Shown here piece after piece: positions 1 through 9,662 of a stretch of 64,000 bases of DNA; within the stretch, counting starts at the first letter, position 1; each line of letters starts with the position of its first letter. The position numbers and the translations under genes are program-made. The notes beneath the pieces are model-generated. The model did not search any database, was not told the origin of the DNA, and was given only the letters and a program-made list of their open reading frames with translations. The stretch is from positions 1 to 64,000 of the forward strand of contig NZ_JAHREP010000001.1 in the NCBI RefSeq assembly GCF_019084545.1. Reading direction: 5' to 3'. The stretch is from Marinobacterium ramblicola. Lineage in GTDB: Bacteria; Pseudomonadota; Gammaproteobacteria; Pseudomonadales; Balneatricaceae.

Positions 1-96
1 TTCACGGCGTGTCAGACAGGCCCGACCACATCGGCCCGACGATCCCATCATTGTCAGGGGATAGTGCGATTGCCCTGTGGCGTGAGGGCTGGTGTA

Positions 97-126
97 TTGC
101 GCTAGTTCGTGTGGCTGTGCTTTAAT
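97..126 (+). promoter_or_regulatory. candidate promoter of the tRNA-Gly gene
   Basis: A TTGCGC hexamer (97-102) and a TTTAAT hexamer (121-126) are separated by 18 bp, about 17 bp before the tRNA 5' end. A CG-rich stretch follows the -10, as is common at stable-RNA promoters. The -35 match is weak, so this is a position-based suggestion. Nothing else recognisable is seen in 1-142. Confidence 0.3.
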
Positions 127-142
127 CCGCTCATTCCGCAAG

Positions 143-216
143 GCGGGTGTAGTTCAATGGTAGAACGGGAGCTTCCCAAGCTCTTAACGTGGGTTCGATT
201 CCCATCACCCGCTCCA
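143..216 (+). tRNA. tRNA-Gly (anticodon CCC)
   Basis: A complete cloverleaf is visible. The acceptor stem GCGGGTG (143-149) pairs with CACCCGC (206-212), followed by the discriminator T and an encoded CCA (214-216). The anticodon loop is TTCCCAA, flanked by GGAGC/GCTCT, giving anticodon CCC, which reads GGG glycine codons. The T-loop contains the canonical GGTTCGATTCC-type sequence. The gene stands alone; no other tRNA adjoins it in the window. Confidence 0.96.
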
Positions 217-251
217 ACGCTTATTCCTTGTAAATCAATTGCTTATAGCGC

Positions 252-270
252 ATCGCCAGGGCGATTTTTT
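252..270 (+). terminator. candidate rho-independent terminator after tRNA-Gly
   Basis: ATCGC (252-256) and GCGAT (261-265) form a 5-bp stem around the loop CAGG, and a run of six T residues ends at 270. It lies 36 bp downstream of the tRNA 3' end. The stem is short, but the geometry is that of an intrinsic terminator. Confidence 0.5.
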
Positions 271-285
271 CTTCCTGACCTCTCT

Positions 286-324
286 CTGTGTCGGCTCTAT
301 GCCGGTGCGCAGTGTCCGACACAG
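286..324. repeat. 9-bp perfect inverted repeat in intergenic region
   Basis: CTGTGTCGG (286-294) is perfectly complementary to CCGACACAG (316-324), with a 21-nt spacer. No T-run follows, so it is not an obvious terminator. It may be an operator-like palindrome or chance. Confidence 0.35.
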
Positions 325-745
325 GGCTTAATCGGTCATCCCTTCGTTTCACTCGCTGCCTGTTCCATGGGCCACTTTAATGTCAAGCTCTCAACGTACA
401 CGTTCGGTCTCATCCATCCGGTGAGCCGCAGCAGCTCGACACCGTCTCTTGTAGGCTCGTTGTGGGAGCATTCCAGCAAGGGGCCGTTGTGCGCGCTGCC
501 GCCTCGTTGAAGGGCTTAGGGTCATACGCATCATCTTCCGTGTTGTCACCATTTTTTAGTAGCACATCTTTTCAGAAGAGACCGCCGTAATGGGGTGGAG
601 CTTCTCCGACGCGCCTAATTATCTGGTCTATATACCGGATATCTATTCTTTCGTGGGGCGGGGCGGTGATGGGGGCATGCAAAAACGGGTTTCCACTGCC
701 GGCTGCAGGTTGACCTGAAACACCTCAAGGGCTTGTTAATGCTGG

Positions 746-788
746 TGTCAGTAAATGTCAGTTAGCTGAGACAGATATTTGTTATAAA
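746..788 (+). promoter_or_regulatory. tandem TGTCAG regulatory site plus -10 of operon 1
   Basis: TGTCAG occurs at 746-751 and again at 756-761, a 10-bp repeat on one face of the helix. A -10-like TATAAA (783-788) follows 21 bp after the second copy, so the downstream repeat occupies the place of the -35 hexamer. This matches the arrangement used by OmpR/PhoB-type activators. The same arrangement recurs upstream of 16351. The natural candidate binder is the response regulator encoded at 15057-15782; the binding is inferred. Confidence 0.55.
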
Positions 789-840
789 GAATGCGATAAG
801 GAAATTCAGATTTTTCAGTTTCACTCAGAGAGAATAGCCC

Positions 841-2451
841 ATGGTTAAAAAGCCCCTGCTTGCGACTGCTATTGCCGCCATTATCAGTGGTTGTGCAGTC
901 ACGCCCAGCGCGATTACTCCCCATAGCATTGAAGCGACAGCTCAGGCCGATATCCAACGGTTGGTCCAGGAGCAGTCTGTCGAGTCGGCGATCTCTCTTG
1001 ATGAGGCGATAGCGCGTGCGGTGCTGAATAACCGGGACAAAAAACTGAAGGCTCTGGAGGCTGCTTTGGCCCAGGGGCAGATCGAGTTGGTGCAGCATGA
1101 AATGCTGCCTGAGCTGACCGCGTCTGCCGGCTATTCCAAGCGTAGCGAATATGCCGCGTCGGCCAGCGTGAACTTTATCGATGGCGAGCCCGACTCGCTT
1201 GGTTCCAACCCATCCTACTCCGTTTCTCAGGACAAGGAGCGGGATACTCAGGACGTGGCCTTTACCTGGAATATTCTCGATTTTGGTCTCTCCTATGTTC
1301 GTGCCAAACAGCATGCCGATCGTTACCTGATCAGCAAGGAGCGTGAGCGCAAGGTTGTGCACAACATCACTCAGGATGTGCGCGCGGCATACTGGCGCGC
1401 GGTGTCTGCTGAACGCCTGCTGAGCAAGGTCAACCCGCTGATCGAACAGGCCAGTCAGGCGCTCAAGGACTCGCGTCAGGTGGAGAGCCAACGTCTGCGT
1501 TCGCCGCTTGAGGCGCTGTATTACCAGCGTGAGTTGCTCGACATCCTGCGGGCGCTGCAGGCTCTGCGTCAGGACCTTATGGGGGCCAAAACCGAGCTGG
1601 CTGGCCTGATGGGGTTGAAACCTGGTACTCGGTTTGATCTGGCGGATGTGTCCAATCCGGTTTTCGACGTGCCTGAGCTGAAGGTGGAGCTTGCCCAGAT
1701 GGAGGAGCAGGCGCTGCAGCGGCGTCCCGAGTTGGTTGAAACCCATTATCAGAAGCGGATTTCGGCAGCTGAAACCAAAGCGGCCATGCTGGGCCTGCTG
1801 CCCGGTATTCATCTGACGGCCGGTGCGTATGAAGACAGCAATGAGTATCTGTTAAATCAGGATTGGACCAGCTTCGGCGCTCAAATTAGCTGGAATCTGT
1901 TTGATGTGTTCAAGATCGGCGCCGAGCGACGCATGGCCGAGACACGGGAGGCGCTGGCTGAAGAGCAGCGTCTGGCGGCTTCCATGGCGGTTCTTACTCA
2001 GGTTCACCTGTCGCGGATCCGTTATGAACAGGCGCTCAAAAGCTTCGATCTGGCCACCGAATACCTCGGTGTAGCTGAGCGTATCGGCGAACAGACTCGT
2101 AACGCTGCGCAGTCGAAGCGTATGTCTCAGCTGGATTTGATTCGAGAGTCGCTCAATACGTTGCTGGCTGAGCTTCGTCGTGATGTGGCTTACGCTGACC
2201 TTCAGAACAGCTATGGTCGTGTCTATGTGACCATGGGCATGGATCTGCTGCCGGAAAACTACCAGCAACTGAGCGTGGAAGAGTTGGGTCAACTGATCGG
2301 GCAACAGTTCTCTCAGTGGCAAAGTGGACAGCTGGAACAGTCTGCGGTGGAAACATCCGAGGCTGAAGAGGCGGTAGCTCCGTCAGAGGATGCGCTGCTG
2401 TCTGGAGAGCCGTCCGAACAGCCGGTTGCTGCCGCGGACAAGATCAGTTGA
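841..2451 (+). CDS. TolC-family outer-membrane channel lipoprotein
   Basis: A 536-aa protein of the outer-membrane efflux protein (OEP/TolC) family, expected to form the trimeric outer-membrane exit duct of a tripartite export machine. The N-terminus is a lipoprotein signal with lipobox ISGC (Cys18), so the mature protein should be lipidated. Two OEP repeats follow, roughly residues 50-250 and 270-470, rich in Ala/Leu/Gln/Glu heptad-like helices, with the phrases FTWNILDFG and ISWNLFDVF typical of the strand preceding the coiled coil. The last about 40 residues are an acidic, Ser/Glu-rich tail beyond the OEP core. It is the first gene downstream of the tandem TGTCAG site, and its stop codon overlaps the next start (TGATG), so it is translationally coupled to the adaptor gene. 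The substrate is not known from sequence; the neighbouring 2140-aa giant protein is the obvious candidate. Confidence 0.88.
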   Translation: MVKKPLLATAIAAIISGCAVTPSAITPHSIEATAQADIQRLVQEQSVESAISLDEAIARAVLNNRDKKLKALEAALAQGQIELVQHEMLPELTASAGYSKRSEYAASASVNFIDGEPDSLGSNPSYSVSQDKERDTQDVAFTWNILDFGLSYVRAKQHADRYLISKERERKVVHNITQDVRAAYWRAVSAERLLSKVNPLIEQASQALKDSRQVESQRLRSPLEALYYQRELLDILRALQALRQDLMGAKTELAGLMGLKPGTRFDLADVSNPVFDVPELKVELAQMEEQALQRRPELVETHYQKRISAAETKAAMLGLLPGIHLTAGAYEDSNEYLLNQDWTSFGAQISWNLFDVFKIGAERRMAETREALAEEQRLAASMAVLTQVHLSRIRYEQALKSFDLATEYLGVAERIGEQTRNAAQSKRMSQLDLIRESLNTLLAELRRDVAYADLQNSYGRVYVTMGMDLLPENYQQLSVEELGQLIGQQFSQWQSGQLEQSAVETSEAEEAVAPSEDALLSGEPSEQPVAAADKIS

Positions 2452-3179
2452 TGCGTTACTCACTGAAGGCTGGGCTGTTGGTCGCCCTCCTAGTGGGGGC
2501 ACTCCCGGCGAATGCCGAGTATGAAGCGCGGGCTGTGATCAAAGCGCTGGACCGTGCCGTGCTCTCGGGGGAGTTGGCGGCTCGGGTAGAGCGCTTACCC
2601 TTCCTCCCGGGCGATGCCTTTAAAAAGGGGGATGTGTTGGTTGCGCTGGATTGCACGCTTTACGAAGCGCAGGCAGAGAAGGTTTCTGCGGAAGTGAGAG
2701 CGGCCAAAATCAAGCGTGATAACACCCAGGAGCTCAAAGTTTTGAACTCGATCGGCGAGCTGGATGTGGCGCTCGCTCAGTCAGAGTATTCCCAGTCCCT
2801 GGCCGAACTGAAAATTGCTCGTCTCAACACTCAACGCTGTGTGATCAAAGCGCCCTGGAATGGACGGGTCGTTAGCCTGAGGATCAATGCTCAGGAGAAT
2901 ATCCGCCAACAGCAGGAACTGATCGAAATTGTGGGTGATCGGAATCTCGAAGTGGAAGTGGTGGTCCCCGCATCCTGGTTGAACTGGCTCGCTGTGGGTC
3001 AGTCGATCAGCCTGCAGGTAGACGATCGAACCGAACCGGCTTCCGCAGAGGTCAGCGCCATCATCCCAGCAATCGATGCTGTTAGCCAAACAGTATTGTT
3101 AAGAGCCAAGCTGCCACAAGACACCCAACTGATACCTGGCATGAGCGCAACAGCCGTTTTTAACGCGCCGGTCCAGTAA
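2451..3179 (+). CDS. small periplasmic adaptor (HlyD/RND membrane-fusion family)
   Basis: A 242-aa periplasmic adaptor subunit. It has a cleavable signal peptide (about residues 1-22, ending PANA), two lipoyl half-motifs (about residues 28-64 and 131-166) flanking a short coiled-coil hairpin, then a beta-barrel portion. It is shorter than usual RND adaptors (350-400 aa) and lacks most of the C-terminal membrane-proximal domain. I chose ATG 2451, which shares its A with the upstream stop codon; a TTG at 2448 is also possible. It presumably couples the TolC lipoprotein to an inner-membrane partner. No RND or ABC pump is encoded nearby, so the partner may be the M50-HlyD fusion at 11003. Confidence 0.85.
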   Translation: MRYSLKAGLLVALLVGALPANAEYEARAVIKALDRAVLSGELAARVERLPFLPGDAFKKGDVLVALDCTLYEAQAEKVSAEVRAAKIKRDNTQELKVLNSIGELDVALAQSEYSQSLAELKIARLNTQRCVIKAPWNGRVVSLRINAQENIRQQQELIEIVGDRNLEVEVVVPASWLNWLAVGQSISLQVDDRTEPASAEVSAIIPAIDAVSQTVLLRAKLPQDTQLIPGMSATAVFNAPVQ

Positions 3180-3230
3180 AACAGCACCCGACGCAAGCCA
3201 TGTGCCCGGTGCCCTAAAGGGATAGAGACC

Positions 3231-6200
3231 ATGAAAAAACAGACAACTGCCAACCCGATCCGTTTTCGTCGTAAACCGCTGATTACGGCCCTGGAACCGC
3301 GTATCCTGCTTGATGGTGCTGCTGTTGCCACTGCCGCTGAGCTGACCACCGATGTGGCCTATCAGGACGACGCAGTACATACCGAATCGGCTGATCAGAG
3401 TGTCCATTTTGAGGTGTCGGCCCCCACCGGTAGCGAGCCTGGCAATCGTCGTGAAGTCGCTTTTGTCGACAGCTCGGTAGAGGGCTATCAGGACCTGGTA
3501 GATGGCTTGGGCGACTCGGTCGAAGTTATACAGCTTGATGGTAGCTCCAGCGGCCTGGAACAGATGGTTACTGCGCTGCAGGGGCGGAGTGGCATCGATG
3601 CCATTCATCTGTTTTCGCATGGTGATGTTGGTGAGCTGAAGCTGGGCACACTGACGTTGAATACCGAGAGCCTGGAGGCTAATGCAGAGCTGTTGGCCTC
3701 CCTTGGAGAGTCACTGACCGAGTCAGGCGACCTGATGTTGTATGGTTGCTATGTGGGTGCCGAGAGTGAAGGGCAAGGCTTTATCGACTCCGTGGCCGAA
3801 CTGACGCAGGCGGACGTGGCTGCGTCTGAAGACCTGACCGGTGCCGAGAGTCTGGGGGGGGACTGGGAGCTGGAGGCTCAAAGTGGCTCAATTGATGCCG
3901 AAGCGCTCGCGGTTGGCGCGTTTGACGGCCTACTGGCGCCCAGCATATCCGGCCAGACTTCGACCAGCTACACAGAGGGTGGTGCTGCGACGGTCGCGAC
4001 GGACAGTATCAGTTTTAACGGTGGTGCAAATTACGGCGATGGCTATCTCCAGTTCGATGTTACAGCGGGCGATGACATTGGTGATCAGCTGGCAGTTGCC
4101 TCAGGCGGCAATATTTCCGTCAGCGGATCAAGCGTCTATTATCAGGGTACGCTGATCGGCACTATCGATAGCACCTTGAATGGTACCAACGGCAATGCCC
4201 TGCGCATCAATCTGATTAACCAGACGATTGCAGGCACGTCACCGGTATTGAACGGGGATTTCAGTGCCGGGATGAATAACTGGACGGCGTATACCTCGCA
4301 GGTCGATCTGGGTGTTACCTCTCTCGCGGGCTGGCTGACGCCCTCGGATTCATTGATCAACTATGACTCACGAACCCCGGGCCTCGATGATAATGACCTG
4401 TCTTCAGGGTATGACAATCCTATCGTCCAAGTGGATGCTGGGCGTCTTCGTCTTGAAGAAAGCAGCATGACAACCACCTCTTATGGTGTCGTGCATGGCC
4501 CTGCGGCCTACAGCGATGCATTTGCAGCTACAGCAGGGATGGTGCTGAAATTTGACTGGCAAGCCAATAACATCAGTGACGATTACCATGTCGTCGGTTA
4601 CCTGCTGAATACCGGTACCGGCGCTATCTCTATCGCTCTGCAGTCCTATGGTACGACCGGTAGCGGTGTAGCCAGCGTAACAGTGCCGACAGATGGAAAT
4701 TACCGATTTGTCTTCATATCGGGCACATTTGACAAAACCGGCGGCAGGGCCGCTGGTGCTTCGATGTATATTGATAATATCCGCGTTGAAGACCCCTTCG
4801 TGACGGATGCCGTCGTCACCGATCTGGCGCGCCACATTACCTACGCCAATAGCTCTGACGACCCTGCTGCGCCGACCAAAACGGTTACCGTATCCACGCA
4901 GAACAGTCTGAATCAAAGCACATCTGCAAACTTTAACATCAGTATAACCACGTTGAATGATGCGCCATCTTTCACTGGCAATGCGACTTTGGGCAGCGTT
5001 TCCGAAGATTCAGCCTCTCCTGCGGGTAGCTCTGTCGGCACTCTTTTTGGTTCCCGATTCAGTGATCCCGATAACCTGAGGTCTCCTAACGATACCTTGG
5101 CCGGTATCGTCATTACGGGAGACTCCAGCGACCCTGCGCAGGGGGAATGGCAATACTCTACCAACGGTACTAACTGGTATTCTGTCGGTTCCGTTTCCAC
5201 CTCGGCGGGTCTTCTGTTGTCCAGTAGCTCCAGCCTGAGATTTGTGCCGGCCGCTGACTATAACGGTACACCTGGCAGCCTGAGCGTCCATGCGGTCGAC
5301 AGCTCCGGCAGCATCAGCTTTACCTCCGGTGCGACCCGTCAGGCGTATGACACCACCGTTTTGGGCAACACCGGCGGTGACAGCGCCGTTTCGGCTGCTG
5401 CCGTTGGTCTGGGAACATCCATCACTGCAGTGAATGACGCGCCGGTGATGAATGAACCGACAGGCGCTACGGTAACGGATACAGCGGCGCAGGATACCTT
5501 TGATCTGATAACCGGTAGCCTGATCGGCAGCGATATCGACTCAGGCAGTCTGACCTACGGTATTCAGGGTGGTAGTGATGATGGCACCTATGTCACCCTG
5601 GCTGGGACCTACGGCACACTCCGGGTGACCAAGGCAACAGGTGCTTACACATTCAGCCCCAACTCATCAGTGATTAATGGCCTGAATACCACTGAAACCC
5701 AAGCATTCACGGTGACGGTTTCCGATGGCGCGCTAAGTGGAACCCAGGTGCTGGAGTTTGCGCTGGAAGGCGTCAATGATAATCCAGTGTTTGAAGCGGA
5801 TAGCGGCTCAACACAGGTTTCTGTTTTCAGCTACCCGAACCTGAATGGTAGCGACTCAAGCCCAGGTACCAGCAATGAAAACGCAAACCTGGCCAGTATC
5901 GTTCAGTGGGTGATCAATGAAGGTGGGGAATATACGCTCGATACCTCTATCCAGAATTTCACCGACGCGGATTTTGCTGACAAGCTGAATGCCAGCGGTT
6001 TCTTCTTCATGACGGATATGGAAAGCGGCAACCCGGGGGATCCGCTATTCTTGCCGGAGTCATCCAAGACCGATATTCGCAACTGGGTGGATGCCGGTGG
6101 TGTGATTATGATGACAGGCACCGCCGGGTCTAAAGATACCGATTTTCTCAATACCATCTTTAACTGGGACTTGACGACGGAAAGTGGCAGCAGTTGGAGT

Positions 6201-9200
6201 CTCAATGAATCCAACGCGGCAGGAACCCCTTTCGAAGGGGGGCCTGCCAGTCTGTCAGCCCCGAGTGCGACTGATTCGATAGGCAGCGGTACAGTGGCTG
6301 GGTTTACAGCTATCTATGGAACCGATTCCAATGCGGCCGTTGCAACCATTCGGTATGGTGCCGGTACGGTTATTTTCATGGGCTATGACTACTACAGCTC
6401 AGGTATATCCGGTACTGGTTTCACCGATACTGCAACTCAATACGGCGCGGATGTATCTGATGGCAGCACCCGCAACGATGGCTGGGTGCGAGAGATTATT
6501 CCGCGTGCACTGGAATATTCGGCCAACCTGTCGTCAGATACGCTCCTGACCGAAGGTGACAGCGGTCTGAGCACCAGTGGGCAGCTGCCAGTCAGTGATG
6601 TCGATCAACCTGATTCGGTCACCGTGAGTGTGTCCGGGGTGATCGCCGAGCAGCGCGATTCGGGTGGTGTAGCAATGACGTCCAGCAGCGACCAGCCAAG
6701 TGCTGCCGAGTTGCTGGCAATGCTGGATACAGGCTCGCAACCGAGTATCGACAGCACATCTACTGCAGGCGATGTGAGCTGGACGTTCAATTCCGACGGT
6801 GAAGCTTTTGATTACCTGGCCGCGGGAGAAAGCCTGGTTCTGACCTATGAGCTGACCGCCGATGATGGCAATGGCGGCACTGCGACTCGAACGCTCACTA
6901 TCACTATCAATGGTACCAATGACGCGCCGTCAATGACGGCAGATGTGTCAACACCGATTACTGAGACGGGCGATGCCAGTGCACAGGATATTTCGGGAAC
7001 CGGAGTGGTTGCATTCGGTGATGTTGACGTCAGCGACCTGATCGATATCAGCTTTGCGTCCAACAACGACATCGTCTGGAGCGACGGCACCCTGGATGCC
7101 GGTCTGGCCGCTGCGCTGGTCGCCGGTTTCAGCGTGGGGGCGACCGACGCCGCGGCACCGGGGTCGGTGAACTGGAACTACAGCGTTGCTGGCGTAGATC
7201 TGGACTTCCTGGCCGTGGGTGAGACCATCACCTTCAGCTACACCCTGACCGCGGCGGATGGTAACGGCGGTACTGCCACCGACACGGTGAGCTTTACCAT
7301 CACCGGCAGCAACGATGCGCCCACGGTAACAGCCGCCGCGTCCAGCGGCTTCACGGAAGCAGTTGATGCTGGCGCTCAGAATCTGAGCGATAGTGGCCAG
7401 GTTGACTTTGCTGACCTGGATGATACCGACCTGATCGATATCAGCTTTGCATCCAACAACGACATCGTCTGGAGCGACGGCACCCTGGATGCCGGTCTGG
7501 CCGCCGCGCTGGTCGCCGGTTTCAGCGTGGGGGCGACCGACGCCGCGGCACCGGGGTCGGTGAACTGGAACTACAGCGTTGCTGGCGTAGATCTGGACTT
7601 CCTGGCCGTGGGTGAGACCATCACCTTCAGCTACACCCTGACCGCGGCGGATGGTAACGGCGGTACTGCCACCGACACGGTGAGCTTTACCATCACCGGC
7701 AGCAACGATGCGCCCACGGTAACAGCCGCCGCGTCCAGCGGCTTCACGGAAGCAGTTGATGCTGGCGCTCAGAATCTGAGCGATAGTGGCCAGGTTGACT
7801 TTGCTGACCTGGATGATACCGACCTGATCGATATCAGCTTTGCATCCAACAACGACATCGTCTGGAGCGACGGCACCCTGGATGCCGGTCTGGCCGCTGC
7901 GCTGGTCGCCGGTTTCAGCGTGGGGGCGACCGACGCCGCGGCACCGGGGTCGGTGAACTGGAACTACAGCGTTGTTGGCGTAGATCTGGACTTCCTGGCC
8001 GTGGGTGAGACCATCACCTTCAGCTACACCCTGACCGCGGCGGATGGCAACGGCGGCACCGCTACCGATGATGTGACGATTACTATCACCGGCACCAATG
8101 ACGGGCCGGATATAACGGCGGAAAATGTAGGTCCGTTTACTGAGCTTGCAGATGCCGCCGCACAAGCGCTGTCTGGCAGCGGTAACGTCGACTTCACCGA
8201 CAAGGACCTGACCGACGATATCGATATCAGCTTTGTCAGCAATGACGATATTCTCTGGGCTCGTCAGGATAGCTCGGTTGTCGCCGCTCTACCGGTTGAT
8301 CTGGTCACAACGCTGGTCAACGGTTTCAGTGTCGGTGCCGAGAACCAGCCCCACGATGGCCAAGTCAACTGGACCTACACGGTTGCTGGTGCCGATCTGG
8401 ATTTCCTCAACGAAGGTGACACAATCACCTTCAGTTATACCGTTACGGCAGAGGATGGTCAGGGTGCGACTGCGAATACCCTCGTGAGCGTGACCATCGT
8501 GGGGACTAACGATGCACCGGAGATGACGGCTCGTGAAATGACCGATGACGAGACCATCGTGCAGCAGGGTGCTGTCTACAGTGTTGAGATCGCGAGCTTG
8601 TTCAGCGACAAAGACAGCACTTTAAGTCGCGAGGATCTTGATTTCGAGGTCACCGGCCTGCCACTCGGACTCAACTACGACCCTGAAACAGGTGTCATCA
8701 GCGGTAAGCCGACTGAATCGGGCAATTTCACCATCACGGTAACTGCCACCGATACCGAGGGGGGCAGTGCAACCCGCAGCTATGAAATGATTGTGACGGC
8801 AGTGGTTCAGGAAGATACTTCCGCCAATGCGGGTGATACGACACCTCCGCCGGCACCTGAAACCGATACCCAACCGGTTGAGAATGAGTTGTCTGGTCTA
8901 CCGGATGGTTTGGTCAGCGATGGGGGTTCCACAAATGACCCGTCCGATACGACTGGCTTTATGGAGCCATCTGATCTTGGCCTTGAGAGCGGTATCGAAG
9001 AGTCGGTGCAGGAGACGACCGAGCCGGCCGGTGAACCGCAGGGTGAAGGTGACGGTGATGACGGCGCTACCGAACAGGTGATTCTGTCTCAGCCGGGTGC
9101 GTTGGTCGTCGAGAGTAAAAATGCGGACGGCAGTATCACAGTACGGGCCTCTGTAGACGTCAACGTCAATGAGTCGGGGCAAGTGGAGTTCTCGCAGGAT

Positions 9201-9653
9201 CAGCAGGATGCGTTCAATGTGGTGTCGATTGCAGTCGCCAGTATTGATAACACCGCTGATGGCCGGCTGGTCATCGCTATTGAGGACACCAGTACCAACG
9301 CCAGTTCCCAGCTGTATAGTGGTGCTTTGTCAAGTGGCGAGCAACTGCCGGGTTGGATTCAGTTGGATCCTGCCACTGGCACTGTCACTATCAGTAATCC
9401 GCCGGATGGGCAGAAAGAGGTCAGCATCCGCATTCAGGCGATCGGTGCCGACGGTCAGGTGCGGGTGCTGGAGCTGAAACTGGATTTGGAGGAGTTGCTC
9501 AAGCACACGACCAGCGGAGAGGGTGAGCCGGTTGACACCGGTGAAGCTGCCGACACCGCTGGCTTTGTTCCCTTGAGCGACCAGTTGGCCGCGGAGCTGG
9601 CCATGCGGGAGCAGTATGGAGATCGTTTGATGGCGATGCTCCGGTCTGTTTAA
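3231..9653 (+). CDS. giant LEPR-XLL/DUF4347 cadherin-like surface protein (2140 aa)
   Basis: A Bap-like giant surface protein. Domain order: a basic N-terminus with the LEPR-XLL motif LEPRILL (residues 21-27); a DUF4347 domain (about 75-235) with His130 in LFSHG and Cys173 in LYGC; a jelly-roll, carbohydrate-binding-like segment (about 339-520) beginning NGDFSAGMNNW; cadherin/VCBS-type repeats; an inserted amidotransferase/ThuA-like Rossmann segment (about 862-1099, with WVDAGGVIMMTG and GAGTVIFMGYDYY); near-identical 131-aa repeats (about 1269-1606); a putative-Ig (He_PIG) domain (about 1777-1850); an acidic Pro/Thr linker; and a C-terminal beta domain with LPGWIQLD (about 1987-2087). No classical hydrophobic signal peptide is seen. 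A Shine-Dalgarno-like AAAGGGA precedes ATG 3231. It sits between adaptor genes and is the likely cargo of the operon. Calcium-dependent adhesion is inferred from the domain types. Confidence 0.88.
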   Translation: MKKQTTANPIRFRRKPLITALEPRILLDGAAVATAAELTTDVAYQDDAVHTESADQSVHFEVSAPTGSEPGNRREVAFVDSSVEGYQDLVDGLGDSVEVIQLDGSSSGLEQMVTALQGRSGIDAIHLFSHGDVGELKLGTLTLNTESLEANAELLASLGESLTESGDLMLYGCYVGAESEGQGFIDSVAELTQADVAASEDLTGAESLGGDWELEAQSGSIDAEALAVGAFDGLLAPSISGQTSTSYTEGGAATVATDSISFNGGANYGDGYLQFDVTAGDDIGDQLAVASGGNISVSGSSVYYQGTLIGTIDSTLNGTNGNALRINLINQTIAGTSPVLNGDFSAGMNNWTAYTSQVDLGVTSLAGWLTPSDSLINYDSRTPGLDDNDLSSGYDNPIVQVDAGRLRLEESSMTTTSYGVVHGPAAYSDAFAATAGMVLKFDWQANNISDDYHVVGYLLNTGTGAISIALQSYGTTGSGVASVTVPTDGNYRFVFISGTFDKTGGRAAGASMYIDNIRVEDPFVTDAVVTDLARHITYANSSDDPAAPTKTVTVSTQNSLNQSTSANFNISITTLNDAPSFTGNATLGSVSEDSASPAGSSVGTLFGSRFSDPDNLRSPNDTLAGIVITGDSSDPAQGEWQYSTNGTNWYSVGSVSTSAGLLLSSSSSLRFVPAADYNGTPGSLSVHAVDSSGSISFTSGATRQAYDTTVLGNTGGDSAVSAAAVGLGTSITAVNDAPVMNEPTGATVTDTAAQDTFDLITGSLIGSDIDSGSLTYGIQGGSDDGTYVTLAGTYGTLRVTKATGAYTFSPNSSVINGLNTTETQAFTVTVSDGALSGTQVLEFALEGVNDNPVFEADSGSTQVSVFSYPNLNGSDSSPGTSNENANLASIVQWVINEGGEYTLDTSIQNFTDADFADKLNASGFFFMTDMESGNPGDPLFLPESSKTDIRNWVDAGGVIMMTGTAGSKDTDFLNTIFNWDLTTESGSSWSLNESNAAGTPFEGGPASLSAPSATDSIGSGTVAGFTAIYGTDSNAAVATIRYGAGTVIFMGYDYYSSGISGTGFTDTATQYGADVSDGSTRNDGWVREIIPRALEYSANLSSDTLLTEGDSGLSTSGQLPVSDVDQPDSVTVSVSGVIAEQRDSGGVAMTSSSDQPSAAELLAMLDTGSQPSIDSTSTAGDVSWTFNSDGEAFDYLAAGESLVLTYELTADDGNGGTATRTLTITINGTNDAPSMTADVSTPITETGDASAQDISGTGVVAFGDVDVSDLIDISFASNNDIVWSDGTLDAGLAAALVAGFSVGATDAAAPGSVNWNYSVAGVDLDFLAVGETITFSYTLTAADGNGGTATDTVSFTITGSNDAPTVTAAASSGFTEAVDAGAQNLSDSGQVDFADLDDTDLIDISFASNNDIVWSDGTLDAGLAAALVAGFSVGATDAAAPGSVNWNYSVAGVDLDFLAVGETITFSYTLTAADGNGGTATDTVSFTITGSNDAPTVTAAASSGFTEAVDAGAQNLSDSGQVDFADLDDTDLIDISFASNNDIVWSDGTLDAGLAAALVAGFSVGATDAAAPGSVNWNYSVVGVDLDFLAVGETITFSYTLTAADGNGGTATDDVTITITGTNDGPDITAENVGPFTELADAAAQALSGSGNVDFTDKDLTDDIDISFVSNDDILWARQDSSVVAALPVDLVTTLVNGFSVGAENQPHDGQVNWTYTVAGADLDFLNEGDTITFSYTVTAEDGQGATANTLVSVTIVGTNDAPEMTAREMTDDETIVQQGAVYSVEIASLFSDKDSTLSREDLDFEVTGLPLGLNYDPETGVISGKPTESGNFTITVTATDTEGGSATRSYEMIVTAVVQEDTSANAGDTTPPPAPETDTQPVENELSGLPDGLVSDGGSTNDPSDTTGFMEPSDLGLESGIEESVQETTEPAGEPQGEGDGDDGATEQVILSQPGALVVESKNADGSITVRASVDVNVNESGQVEFSQDQQDAFNVVSIAVASIDNTADGRLVIAIEDTSTNASSQLYSGALSSGEQLPGWIQLDPATGTVTISNPPDGQKEVSIRIQAIGADGQVRVLELKLDLEELLKHTTSGEGEPVDTGEAADTAGFVPLSDQLAAELAMREQYGDRLMAMLRSV
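3854..3861 (+). repeat. G8 homopolymer tract in the giant gene
   Basis: Eight consecutive G lie in the DUF4347-coding part, at the codons for LGGDWE. A one-base slip would truncate the protein near residue 210. See the separate finding on poly-G tracts in this operon. Confidence 0.6.
7035..8047 (+). repeat. 393-bp tandem repeats inside the 2140-aa giant gene
   Basis: About 2.6 units of exactly 393 bp (131 codons) follow one another with nearly identical DNA; units 2 and 3 differ at only a few positions, including an Ala-to-Val change. The flanking repeats of the same domain family are much more diverged. The near-identity at DNA level indicates recent duplication or ongoing homogenisation, and the region is prone to copy-number change and assembly collapse. 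Confidence 0.9.
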
Positions 9654-9662
9654 GGAGCGTTC

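Larger units (their letters stand above)
217..840. other. intergenic region, tRNA-Gly to first operon
   Basis: About 620 bp without a convincing gene. An open frame that starts upstream of the tRNA (109) and ends at 510 runs through the tRNA and has no recognisable protein features, so I do not call it. The region holds the tRNA terminator (252-270), an inverted repeat (286-324) and, at its right end, the tandem TGTCAG promoter region (746-788) of the export operon. I see nothing else in about 330-740. Confidence 0.6.

Noticed and set aside
109-510. Forward open frame of 133 codons at the left edge
   Set aside because: It reads straight through the tRNA-Gly gene and a probable terminator, and the product has no protein-like features.
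7035-8047. CRISPR-like tandem repeat array
   Set aside because: The repeats are 393 bp, contiguous and in frame with a coding domain; there are no spacers and no cas genes.
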